Source of the DNA: Nephromyces sp. MM_2019
Taxonomy: Eukaryota; Apicomplexa; Aconoidasida; Nephromycida
Assembly (NCBI GenBank): GCA_015657535.1
Contig: JADHZB010000145.1
Span: 1-12,672 of the forward strand
Direction of reading: 5' to 3'
DNA: 12,672 nucleotides
Positions 1-7,815 of the stretch are shown here, piece by piece; the stretch's first letter is position 1; each line of letters begins with the position of its first letter. Below the pieces are notes generated by a model, which was not told the origin of the DNA, made no database searches, and was given only the letters and a program-made list of their open reading frames with translations. Position numbers and translations under genes: made by a program.

Positions 1-180
1 GGGGGAGTTTAAAAGAGTAGGTGGCTTAGACGGAGGGAGAATTGATATGTGAGTGCTCTTGGAGGGAAGAGTGTGAAGATAAGGATTTAGAAGGAGGAGG
101 AGGGAATTGAAAGGGGAGAGTGCTTAAAAGGTCAAAGGTGAAACACAGCCCCAAGAGGGGGAACTTCAAAGCAAACTTCA
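1..180. repeat. Purine-rich tract
   Basis: The + strand is strongly biased to G and A, with runs such as GGAGGGAGAA and AAGGAGGAGGAGGGAA, few pyrimidine runs and no clean repeat period. No open frame of interest crosses it. It may be an intron or spacer of the low-complexity kind seen throughout the window. Function is not visible. Confidence 0.5.
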
Positions 181-199
181 GACCCGAAGGGATCTGCAG

Positions 200-409
200 A
201 TGAGGATTTCATTGAAATTCTCTAAAAAAAAGTGCGAAGTAACTCAAAATGTAATACCTCAAGAAGAGTCACAGACAGTACAACTGCAAGTGAAATCAGA
301 CTCTGGAATCTTCAATAAGATTGCACAAAATAACAACTTTGAGTGCAGCAGAGTCTTTGGAGTTCAAGCAGCAGGGCATCAAGCAAGAGAGAACAGAGAA
401 AGCCTCTAG
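200..409 (+). other. Unassigned 69-codon open frame, doubtful
   Basis: An ATG-to-TAG frame lies in non-repetitive DNA between the purine-rich tract and the CA block. The product would be Gln/Ser/Asn-rich with a basic start (FSKKK) and no signal peptide, membrane segment or motif I recognise. The ATG follows directly after CTGCAG, so a spliced exon beginning there is conceivable, but there is no pyrimidine tract before it. A chance frame of this size is expected in a window of this length, and nothing else supports it. Confidence 0.12.
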
Positions 410-544
410 CTCAACTCTCTCAATGAAAGACATTTTTCATGAAAACTATCGCTGCAAGAAATGGAACTTTGCTAAGGCCTAAGAACATGCATTACAAAAA
501 CAGCAAACATTGAGGAGCAACAATCAATACAAAAGATAAAAATA

Positions 545-715
545 ACATCAGAAGAGAGCCCAAACACACACACACCCACAGACACACACATCCATAGACA
601 CATATCCACAGGCAGACACACATCAATAGACACACAGTAAAAGACACACACATCTACACACATACAAACACACACACACCAACACTGCACCCACCAACAT
701 TCCCACATACGCACA
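545..715. repeat. Degenerate CA-rich microsatellite block
   Basis: Interrupted CACACA and ACAC(A/C)CAC(A/T) runs cover this stretch on the + strand. The complementary strand is TG-rich and has a long Cys/Val/Met-rich open frame that is only the translation of the repeat. Neighbouring 716-940 has no recognisable gene. Confidence 0.85.
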
Positions 716-1049
716 CACCTAAGAACACAAGCTCTTCTACTAGAGATATCATTGAGTATGTCCAAGCTAAATGCGTGCAAACATTCACACATAAACTGCA
801 CGAGAAAAAAATAAAGCCTGAATAAGCATGCATCTAAGCATACACCAAACTTCGCGAAGAAAAGCACTCAGTGTATCTACACTCATTTTTCACGCATTTC
901 TTGTGCAAGAGAGCTTCGCAATGTGTGCAATAGTAGCGAATACTAGGGCTTCATCGTAAAGCAGCAAAGCTCTCCCTTCAGCAGGAGAAATATTAGAAGC
1001 AAAACGCGACACACAGCTAGTTCTGCGTGCAAGTAAATGAATCTCTTAC

Positions 1050-1162
1050 TGAAGTTATTTGAATCATCCACAATGTCTGCTGATGGATTCCTAAATGATA
1101 CCTCCTTAGACGACGTCGCCGGAAGTCTAGCGGTAGGGGATTCAATATTGAAGTTATCTTCG
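1050..1162 (-). CDS. Candidate internal exon, unknown protein
   Basis: On the minus strand a pyrimidine-rich acceptor (CTTCTTGCTTTCAG) is followed by 113 open bases ending at a strong donor (CTTCA followed by GTAAGAG). With entry in phase 2 the product starts EDNFNIESPTARLPATSS, then a stretch rich in Ser, Asn and Asp. It looks disordered and acidic, and I recognise no domain. The segment is non-repetitive and lies between two CA-rich blocks. Its entry phase matches the exit phase of the SR-like exon at 1570-1716 if that exon uses the GTTAGT donor, giving an Ile codon at the join. Against it: a + strand frame is also open here, one other minus frame is open, and no homology is recognised. Confidence 0.3.
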
Positions 1163-1274
1163 CTGAAAGCAAGAAGCATCCAGAAGTGTGTCTACATCGT
1201 ATGGAAGAAACTACTGTAAAACCAAACAAAGAGAGAAGTTACCACACCAACTATGCACTGTTAAAGAAGGCAGG

Positions 1275-1500
1275 AAACTTATGGACGCAGAGAGGTACAC
1301 ACAGTGACACACGCAGGAGTACACGCAAAGACACACATGAAGATACACATAGAGGCAGACACAGAGGTAGACATACATATAGAGGTGCGCACAGAGACAC
1401 ACACAGAGGTGCGCACCGGGGCACACAAAAATATGTGTACATACCTATACGCACCCACATACACAGACAATGACACACACGCACCCATACATAACACTAC
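1275..1500. repeat. Degenerate CA-rich block with a 24-base sub-repeat
   Basis: The + strand carries many ACACA and AGACACA units. Within it, a unit of about 24 bases containing ACAGAGGTGCGCAC occurs twice in tandem near 1383-1430, with weaker copies upstream (AGACACAGAGGTAGACA). Open frames on both strands here (Thr/His/Glu-rich on +, Cys/Val-rich on minus) are explained by the repeat. If the minus-strand exons are real, the block lies in their intron, where the transcript would be UG-rich. Confidence 0.85.
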
Positions 1501-1569
1501 TATATACACCCTAAGCCACCACAAAAATACACGATGTGGGTGTGAAAAAATTATGAAATCACTACTAAC

Positions 1570-1716
1570 ATGGGATCCTTTACTCTTGATAGCCATGATG
1601 GAGGGTCGTAGCTTGCAGGAATGTATGGAGCCCTTCGATGGAGTTCCTCTTCAGTAAACTTTGCTTTCCGAGGGCTTGGAGAGGCCGACCTCGACCTCTT
1701 CTTCAACCACTTCATT
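1570..1716 (-). CDS. Candidate exon with SR-like (Arg-Ser) segment
   Basis: On the minus strand a textbook acceptor (CTCTTTTTTTTTCAG) precedes base 1716. The frame beginning A|ATG at 1715 reads MKWLKKRSRSASPSPRK, then a charged stretch (FTEEELHRR) and an aromatic/proline stretch (YIPASYDPPSWLSR). The KRSRSASPSPRK part resembles RS segments of splicing-related or other nuclear proteins, which are targets of SR kinases in known families; the precise family is not recognised. This piece is noticeably more GC-rich than its surroundings. The exon could end at 1584 (donor GTAAAG), at 1570 (donor GTTAGT), or run to a TAA at 1551-1553 as a last exon. The 1570 end is preferred only because its phase fits the exon at 1050-1162. 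A neighbouring frame (NEVVEEEVEVG...) is also open for a shorter distance and ends at a TGA-containing Tyr-stop after about 20 codons. Confidence 0.42.
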
Positions 1717-1849
1717 CTGAAAAAAAAAGAGAATTATAGCCATAAACTCGAAGATTAAACGCTCCTTATATCCACAGTGGTGTACATGCACCACGATAAG
1801 AGGAGGTACACTAGAAAAGCAAGTGGCGTTCGAGTGAATCAAGCATATT

Positions 1850-2371
1850 TTGCAAACTTTGAAAGCAGCAAAGTCATAGGAAGCACGCGCTATGGTCGCC
1901 CGCTATATACCAGGAAAATGCTAGCAGTTCCTCATTGAAAAAATTGGCATGCAGAATCACACACACAGACATGGGATATGCACAAGAAGATGCTGAAATA
2001 TATGCAGATAATGACAGTTGAAGAAGATGACACCCATAAACTCATCAGCAGGCACACACATCAACACTTTTAAATAAAAACACAGACACAAGAAGATGCC
2101 AATATACACAAATGCAGTAGAAAACACTAACATACTCTCATAAAATGCACTAGTATATATACAAACAAATCATACCACTTTCCCATACTAGCAGACACAC
2201 TAATACTGATATAAACAGGCAAGGCAACTACACATACACTCATTGGCATGCAGTATAACATATATATTAATCAGCAACTATACACTCAATGCACAAAAAA
2301 TACGCTGCGCATACATCATATATAATGCATGTACATACACACAGAACAGTGAAAACCCTCATCTATGCAAT
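1850..2371. other. A/CA-rich stretch without a recognisable gene
   Basis: Non-coding in appearance: scattered ACACAC and ATAC motifs on the + strand, rising in density from about 1959 towards 2500. Open frames are short and Thr/His/Asn-rich. No splice-bounded segment worth proposing was seen. Confidence 0.5.
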
Positions 2372-2502
2372 AAGCAAACTTTCACTAAAATACACACACG
2401 CACAAAAGAAAAAAACCACAAGCATACTTTCACTCAAATACACACACAAAAAAAAACCACCACAAGCACACTTTAACTCAGGCACACACACACACACACA
2501 CT
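2372..2502. repeat. Minisatellite of 44-48 bases ending in (CA)n
   Basis: Three units begin with AAGCA(A/T/C)ACTTT(C/A)ACT and then run through a CA microsatellite and an A-rich, CCAC-terminated tail. Units start at 2372, 2420 and 2464. The last grades into a pure CA run of about ten dinucleotides at 2483-2501. The unit is a compound of a fixed 14-base head and a variable microsatellite. Confidence 0.75.
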
Positions 2503-2509
2503 TGACCTA

Positions 2510-3118
2510 GGCCACATAGGCATAAATATAATATCCTTTCGATTTTTATCTACCCTAAGCCATCCTACACCTCCTCTTCTCACCTAATGCTTTATAAGGG
2601 TATTCCTTTTAGAGACATCGTTACAACGCAGCTCTTTCAGTAATTTTCTCGGGTATTTACTACCACGCAACAACTATTCGATAAAAAACCTACCTACGCA
2701 TGATAGGACGTCACAATCTTTTCCTATGTATTGCAATAACTACTCGATTATTCAAGCATATACAAAAAAAAATTAGGCAGATATCCTGGATTCATTTGGT
2801 AACCTGACAAGTAATTTGAAGCATTAAGAAAACATCAAAATGAGAAAAATGCGCAGGAAAAAAAGGCTTTTTCTAAACCATGAGCAAAATCCTGCACATA
2901 ACATGCCATAAAACTCGAGTATATCAGCTCACACACATGCACTTTTAGGCTGCAAACTCACATCCTTCTGCAAACTTTCATCTGACAAAAAAACCAGTGC
3001 TCGAAGACGGATTTAATCTACATGAAAAGAAAAGTCATACTCGATAGATTCCAGATCCTACCATCATTGGCATTACACCAATTTAATGCTGTCTTGTGGC
3101 AAGATAACATTGGCTCTT
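2510..3118. other. AT-rich stretch, nothing recognised
   Basis: Non-repetitive, AT-rich DNA with short open frames only. I see no splice-bounded coding segment, RNA gene or tandem repeat. It would lie in a long intron if the minus-strand exon chain proposed here is real. Confidence 0.4.
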
Positions 3119-3152
3119 TCACACACTCACACACACACACTTTTTTTTTTTA
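3119..3152. repeat. (CA)n next to (T)11
   Basis: A CACACTCACACACACACAC run on the + strand is immediately followed by eleven T. On the minus strand this reads A11 then GTGTGTGTGTG, so it could in principle supply a weak GT donor for a minus-strand exon. Confidence 0.8.
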
Positions 3153-3181
3153 TCAAGTTCTTCAAAGAATGGCAAATCGCC
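3141..3181 (-). CDS. Very short speculative exon (Asp/Glu then poly-Lys)
   Basis: On the minus strand a long pyrimidine-rich acceptor (TTTTTCATCTTTTATCCTCCCGTTTAAG) precedes 41 open bases encoding GDLPFFEELDKKK, ending in A11 before GTGTGTG. Entry phase 0 and exit phase 2 fit between the candidate exons at 3998-4112 and 1570-1716, and the join would complete a Lys codon. The donor is part of a TG microsatellite and is weak, and a segment this short is easily found by chance. It is listed because of the phase fit. Confidence 0.12.
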
Positions 3182-3284
3182 CTTAAACGGGAGGATAAAA
3201 GATGAAAAATCATAGAAAATAAACCACCAGATTACAGGGCTGTGAAGCCGTACAAAAAGGAAGAAATATCGACATAACACTATG

Positions 3285-3475
3285 GCTGCAGGTCTCTTGC
3301 GAAAGGGCAAATCGTGTGTGTGCAGGTCTCTACCAAAAAGGAAAACCGTGTGTGTGTGCAACCCTCCATCAAACAGGCCAACACCTTATGTGTATATCCC
3401 TCCAAACAGGCCAACACCTTATGTGTATATCCCTCTACCAAACAGGCCAACCCCGTGTCTATCCCTCCATCCAAA
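3285..3475. repeat. Minisatellite, 33/36-base units
   Basis: The cleanest units start AAACAGGCCAACACCTTATG and end TATATCCCTC(C/TACC): 3371-3403, 3404-3439 and a diverged copy at 3440-3472. Two older, more diverged units (GCAGGTCTCTACCAAAAAGG...CGTGTGTGTG) lie upstream from about 3285. Unit lengths are multiples of three, so three + frames and one minus frame stay open across the array (for example NRPTPYVYIPP on +). That is a consequence of repeat length rather than evidence of a gene. Confidence 0.85.
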
Positions 3476-3479
3476 ATCC

Positions 3480-3990
3480 CCAACCATTGCACTCATCAAA
3501 ATATAAAACATCACAACTAACTGATGAACATACACTTCTAAAACTACCGATACTGAAGGGTGCAGAACTCTTTTTTACCGCCAGTATAGGCAAAAATAGA
3601 AGCTCTTAGCCTACTCATCCTTTTACTGAAACTCTCTTCACATCAGTAATAACCTTTCCTCCCAAAAAACAGGAGGGATAAAATCGTCTTACATATATCG
3701 TACCGCTTTGAGAGTAGCGGCAAGTAATTTTTACCCACCTTGAGGCATATACTTTCCCCGGTATACTCGCACAAGAATGCTCATTACTTAAGGTAGACAT
3801 CATACACTTGTAACCATTTGCTCTAAAAACAAAAATTCAGGCTGAAAAGGTGCATTTTAAAGCACTTACAAATACTCATGCTATACTCGTTTTTTTCTGA
3901 AAGATTTGAGGTACTAAAGTAGATACACACCAGCGCTAGAAGGAACTTCAAAAGCACATCCAAAATGCAAAACAGGCCAAGATAATTCCG
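3480..3990. other. No gene recognised
   Basis: AT-rich, non-repetitive. A minus-strand open frame of 62 codons at 3615-3803 has no recognisable motif. It contains two GTAAG/GTGGGTAA donor-like sites but no acceptor pairing I can defend. Confidence 0.35.
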
Positions 3991-3997
3991 GAATTAC

Positions 3998-4112
3998 CTT
4001 GTGTAACAGAAAATAAACATTACACGCATTGAATGCATGCTGACGATATTTATCCAAATCTCCAGTTAAAACCATATTAAATCCCTTAAAATCAACATTT
4101 TTTCCCATATTC
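3998..4112 (-). CDS. Candidate internal exon, unknown protein
   Basis: On the minus strand the acceptor TTGATATTTTCTCTTTGAG is followed by 115 bases open in only one frame, ending at CACAAG followed by GTAATT. The product contains NVDFKGFNMVLTGDLDKYRQ and then HAFNACNVYFLLHK. It has mixed, globular-protein-like composition with no low-complexity bias. I do not recognise the family. Entry is phase 2 and exit phase 0. Entry matches the exit of the candidate exon at 4866-5042 (the joined codon would be GTG, Val). The two other frames contain stops within the segment, which modestly favours this one. Confidence 0.3.
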
Positions 4113-4162
4113 CTCAAAGAGAAAATATCAATGAAACAAAGCCATGCACAGCAATAAAACTG

Positions 4163-4325
4163 AGGGGCATTTGGGGAAATTGCGGAAAAGGCAGCACCCG
4201 GGGATGATGAAATATTCTCCAGTAAAAAGCAAAGCCTTTGGGAAGATGATAAAATAGGTGGGGGAAACTAGGAGAATGTGGCGAAATGAAAAAGTGGTAG
4301 TGGGGAGGAAAAAAGCAATTAAGGT
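4163..4325. repeat. Purine-rich tract
   Basis: The + strand is dominated by G and A (GGGGAAATTGCGGAAAAGG, GGTGGGGGAAACTAGGAG, GTGGGGAGGAAAAAAG). There is no clear period. It directly precedes a TG microsatellite. Confidence 0.5.
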
Positions 4326-4410
4326 GTGCGTGTGTATGGGCTGTGTGCGTTGTGTTTGCTTATCTCTGTGTGTGTGTGTGCTTATCTCTGCGTGAGTGCT
4401 TATCTCTGTT
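4325..4410. repeat. TG-rich block with three TGCTTATCTCTG units
   Basis: A TG-rich stretch contains TGCTTATCTCTG at 4357-4368, 4379-4390 and 4397-4408, separated by TG runs of different length. The + strand open frame across it (Cys/Val/Leu-rich) is a repeat product. Confidence 0.8.
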
Positions 4411-4860
4411 TTTTATGTGCATTCTCCAAGGATTTCACAATCAGCAAGAACTTCTGCACTGGAGTTCCATACCAAAACTTCGAGCCTGAGAAATTCCCCA
4501 GTGTGTGTTAAACGAACTGCGCATCCCCTCAAAAATCCGCACACGCACTAACTCCCTGAGATGTTGAAGATGTATATATTAGCGGTAGCGAGCTAGAATG
4601 GGTGTTATTCCTGGATTGCCCGGAAATTGATCAGCTTTAGCGTTATATATACAGAGAGCATCTCCCGCGGCCAGAGGGTGCTGAAAAACGCAAGCTGTGG
4701 GTAGTCATGGTTGAAGGGTTGCCAGGCAGTGCCTGCAGAGGACCGACCACTTACCCGAAGGAGTCTTCATAGTGAAGAAAACGGTGGAGAATATCCTCGC
4801 AAGTTGTGTGTGTGTTAGTTATGTGGGACACGGGGGGCTGTCCCACACAAACGCACACAG
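4411..4860. other. Mixed-composition DNA, no gene recognised
   Basis: Slightly more GC-rich than average from about 4580 to 4760. It contains a short perfect hairpin (CAGGCA-G-TGCCTG) near 4721. I looked for tRNA and small-RNA signals and could not support any. A + strand open frame of 75 codons at 4772-4999 overlaps the minus-strand candidate exon and has no recognised motif. Confidence 0.3.
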
Positions 4861-4865
4861 CTCAC

Positions 4866-5042
4866 ACGCAGACCCTGCGGATCCAGGCTTCCTCATAATT
4901 GAGAGAACAGGCGCGTGCGCCGAACATGTGACTAAAGTCAATGGTCGCTATAAGTACCGGGGTAAAACGGAATTTCAAGACATCCACCAGGCATTTTGAA
5001 AAGGGAAAAGCTTTCAGGGCACTCGTGGCAAGTAATATTTGA
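4866..5042 (-). CDS. Candidate exon, unknown protein
   Basis: On the minus strand GGGTTTTTTAG precedes 177 open bases ending at TGCGT followed by GTGAGC. The frame encodes 58 residues, including ATSALKAFPFSKCLVDVLKF, then TIDFSHMFGARA, then NYEEAWIRRVC. Composition is hydrophobic/basic and globular-looking, with locally raised GC. No family is recognised. Entry and exit are both phase 2, and the exit fits the candidate exon at 3998-4112. The + strand is also open over much of the same DNA (KVNGRYKYRGKTEFQDIHQAF region), so strand and coding status are unproven. Confidence 0.24.
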
Positions 5043-5389
5043 CTAAAAAACCCTATATACTCCACCCCAACGGGGTAAACTATCCAACAACTACCAGAGA
5101 TGGTCCCTTTTCAAACTTGCTAGGAAGTAATTTACTAAAAGAGAGGTAATTAGAGATGACAGAAGAATTAGATTCTAAATTAGGAAGCATTTCAAAAGAA
5201 AACGATGCTATAAGAGAAAAATATGCGAATTTCAGAAAAATCCCAATTATCCTGTGCAAACTTCTATTCCAGCGCTGACTCTTGTTTTGGTAGAAAAGTA
5301 CGCCGCCTCACATTGCGGAATCTATGTGTAAACGCATATTCCCGCTTTTTTCCAATTTATACTGTCAAACCATGTACCAGGCTGTAGCT

Positions 5390-5520
5390 TTTAGTCAAAA
5401 AAAAAAGTTTTACGATTCTGATTTGCGCGAGGATTTGGAGACTAACCACTCTTTTAAGAAGAAAAAAAAAAGTTTTCAGGTAAACATGACTGGACATTCT
5501 ATTATTCAAAAAAAAAAAAT
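5390..5520. repeat. Three spaced poly(A) tracts
   Basis: Runs of 10-12 A occur near 5397, 5463 and 5507, each followed by G/T-rich AGTTTT or TTTCCTTT. The first two share the frame (C)TTTTA-G-AAAA...AGTTTT, which suggests an old tandem duplication of about 65 bases. On the + strand the enclosing 109-codon frame translates the tracts as Lys runs; on the minus strand they become Phe runs. A CAG|GTAAAC donor-like site lies directly after the second tract (5479-5484). No conserved protein is recognised. Confidence 0.45.
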
Positions 5521-5649
5521 TTCCTTTAAACCCAATCCAACTGTAAAAATTAAATATACTATTCAACTATTTTCACTTCTTGTCTCTGGAGGTGATTGCG
5601 ACTTCCCGCTGATGGAGTGTAAGTACAGCCCTAAAATTAGGTTTACCAA

Positions 5650-5890
5650 ATAAATTCGTGCCAGTAATTCGGTAATTATTAACATAAGTGGGAATTTTCT
5701 CAGGGAAAGTACTCAAAGAGTGATTACGTTGTTTATTGTCTACACGCTGCACTCTAAGCTGTCTTTGCTGCAGCTTGAAACACGTTTGCTGCCACTAATT
5801 AATCATTTTGCTGCTTACATCTCGAGGTAGCATCGAAAGTGCCATTCCATTTTGGCTCCATAAGTAGAAACTACGCATAAAGGAGCATTT
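5650..5890. other. No gene recognised
   Basis: Non-repetitive sequence with only short frames. A minus-strand frame of 75 codons at 5795-6022 overlaps the duplication described next and has no recognised motif. Confidence 0.35.
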
Positions 5891-6026
5891 GATGCTGACC
5901 TCCCCGCAAGCAATGCTATCTATAGTTATATTGGATAGCATATATGCTTGTAGATATTGATTGAGAGAGCTCGGTGAGAATTGCGTAACGAGGCATCCAT
6001 GATGCTGATCACTCGCAAGCAATGCT
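5891..6026. repeat. Short direct duplication, 110-base spacing
   Basis: GATGCTGACCTCCCCGCAAGCAATGCT at 5891 recurs as GATGCTGATCACTCGCAAGCAATGCT at 6001. Weaker resemblance continues downstream of each copy (TATATGCTTGTAGATATTG versus ATGTGTTTGCGCGTAGATAG). This suggests an eroded tandem duplication of about 110 bases. Confidence 0.6.
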
Positions 6027-6103
6027 TTGTAGCTATACTAATGTGTTTGCGCGTAGATAGTGTGTAGGGGAGCACAGGAGTTAATTTTTTTTTCCTGCAT
6101 TAG

Positions 6104-6267
6104 TCTAAGTATTTTCAAGCAGGTAGAACACCTAGCAAAAGGCATCTATCTCGTGATACTCGCAGCCACAAAAACAGTTGCTTCAATGCCTTGAAAAAAG
6201 GCAGACCACATAAGCATTTGCAAAGGGATATTACATCAAGTCCTACCCGTCGCTGGCCAAAAAAATT
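6104..6267 (+). CDS. Candidate internal exon, basic protein
   Basis: An excellent acceptor (TTTTTTTTTCCTGCATTAG) ends at 6103 and an excellent donor (GTAAGTACG) begins at 6268. Between them one frame is open for all 164 bases (54 codons plus two bases). The other two frames contain stops. The product starts SKYFQAGRTPSKRHLSRDTR and ends SSPTRRWPKK. It is strongly basic, rich in Arg, Lys, His and Ser, with no hydrophobic segment, so a nucleic-acid-associated or targeting role is conceivable. I recognise no family. There is no ATG in the frame, so it would be an internal exon (entry phase 0, exit phase 2) of a + strand gene whose neighbours I could not place. A shorter minus-strand frame is open opposite part of it. 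Confidence 0.3.
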
Positions 6268-6438
6268 GTAAGTACGTACATATTCTTAAAAAACATATAT
6301 ATTAGGGACTAAACGGTAAACCCCAGGAGGTTACTGCGTTACTTCCTCTCAGATTCGAGGTGAAGTTTTCTCTATCCATACCCTTTGAATACCAAAATTT
6401 ATGAAGGTTTCACCGCTTCTAGCACCCAGGAATGAATT

Positions 6439-6863
6439 ATGCCGCCGCTTTCCACAAAGTCGCTTTATATGATGAGATTCATGTGTCATTATATTTTCTG
6501 CTATTCACTAAAATACTGCTTCCTAGCTTTGCATTTTAATGTTGCTTGTGCATTTGAAACATTCATCTGCAGAGCTTGCGTGCAGTCACCCTGTTTCGTT
6601 TCACATGGAATATTAAAGTAGCCAAGAGCAGCTCGATGAGAAAGTTCCTAAGCCTGCCATACTGGCATGGCATCTCCAGGCAAGACACAAAACACGCGTG
6701 GAAAAATCAGATAGAAAATTGCTGTTCCCGTAATTTAAGCGGATTTCATTGTGGTCTTCACCTATGGGTGGTCTTCGCACATTTAAACTGGATGCGAGCA
6801 AACAACTTACACAATCACCACATTTGGACTAATCCACTAAAAGTTCACGCACCAGTACTGTAA
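6439..6863. other. Overlapping open frames, no gene supported
   Basis: Two overlapping + strand frames (60 and 95 codons) and one minus frame are open here. Compositions rich in His, Trp, Cys and Asn are unusual for real proteins, and no splice-bounded core or motif is recognised. Probably non-coding. Confidence 0.3.
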
Positions 6864-7158
6864 GATTGCATGAAGCAAAGGATCAAATATATACTCAATA
6901 TTAAAGAGTTAAAAACAAATTACTTGTAGTTTCAAGGCATCTATATAGTTAAAAACCGGTAGCAACTTAGTGAAAACCGCCGTATTCCATCGTTAGTGCT
7001 TAGTTGCTATGAGCAAATACGCAGGGCAAGAATTTGCCATGCATTTAATGTAAATCTCGAAGCAAAATAGCATGATTTCGCACTTTGAAGGAATTTCATG
7101 AATACATCATTGAGGAGGTATTTATGTAAAGGTAATAGGTACCGGTGGACGTGATTTT

Positions 7159-7240
7159 ATGCTAGTCAACCAGGACGATATTGAGCATAATATCATCATA
7201 AAGAGGGAAAGATCGTTACATACTAGAGGCTATGCAAGAG
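7159..7240 (+). CDS. Possible exon ending at a GTAAGT donor
   Basis: From ATG 7159 the frame reads MLVNQDDIEHNIIIKRERS, then LHTRGYAR, and meets GCAAGAG|GTAAGTG, a consensus donor. The frame is open back to a TGA at 7111, so the segment could begin up to 45 bases earlier (IGTGGRDF...). No good polypyrimidine acceptor lies upstream, so it would have to be a first coding exon. Charged, protein-like composition and the donor are the only support. The next 200 bases are open on both strands in places, which leaves the strand uncertain. Confidence 0.2.
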
Positions 7241-7273
7241 GTAAGTGTCGCGTCGTCTGCAGCGTGTAACAAG

Positions 7274-7432
7274 TTAACACAAGTAGGTGGGATAGCCTCT
7301 TCTTTCTTGAAAATTATCCAAGAAATCTCCAATGGCCTTTTTTTCAAGCACTGTAACCAGGGTGAGTTGACTGAGAAATTTCAGAAAGCTCAAAGTCAAG
7401 TTTATTGAAAGCAGCAAATCTTTGCTTAAATT
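7274..7432 (-). other. Alternative minus-strand last-exon candidate
   Basis: On the minus strand GCTAGATTTTTCAG is followed by an open frame of 52 codons ending in TAA at 7274-7276. It contains LEKKAIGDFLDNFQERRGY near the end, and the first part is Leu-rich. A second minus frame is also open after the same acceptor (FKQRFAAFNKLDFELSEISQ). Two open frames behind one acceptor weaken the case. No family is recognised. Confidence 0.15.
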
Positions 7433-7815
7433 CTGAAAAATCTAGCTTTAAAAAGGTACCGCTAGACTGAGCTGTAGTAACGTAGCTCTACCAGTAGGAG
7501 TAGCAGAAATAGCTACTTTTTGAGAGAGCGAATACTTTGGCACTGATGTGAAAGTATTTGCTCCCCATGACTTCCCCAAAGCCCCTCAGTTATATTTCAC
7601 ACCATCAAGACATGCAAATAAAATTGCTCTATATACCTTTATTTTTGAAACGCAAATACTTCTGTGTGTTAAGCTAACTAGTTGCTAGCGTGAGTTTACT
7701 CCGTTAGCTACCGCAGCCATCCCTGAATCCAGACTGTACTAGCAAATTTTGGCATCTCAAACTATGAGATTCATCCGCTTGCGTTTGCTCACACACGCCT
7801 TGCGAGTTATATACA

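Noticed and set aside
472..867. Minus-strand Cys/Val/Met-rich open frame of 131 codons
   Set aside because: It is the translation of a CA/TG microsatellite block; composition is almost entirely Cys, Val, Met and Phe, with no domain and no splice logic.
1186..1657. Thr/His/Glu-rich + frames and Cys-rich minus frames
   Set aside because: All follow the degenerate CA repeat; several frames are open on both strands, as expected for a low-complexity tract lacking T-A-A/T-G-A combinations.
4560..4760. Possible tRNA or small RNA in the GC-raised stretch
   Set aside because: No B-box-like GGTTCGA sequence and no convincing acceptor stem pairing; only a 6-base-pair hairpin near 4721.
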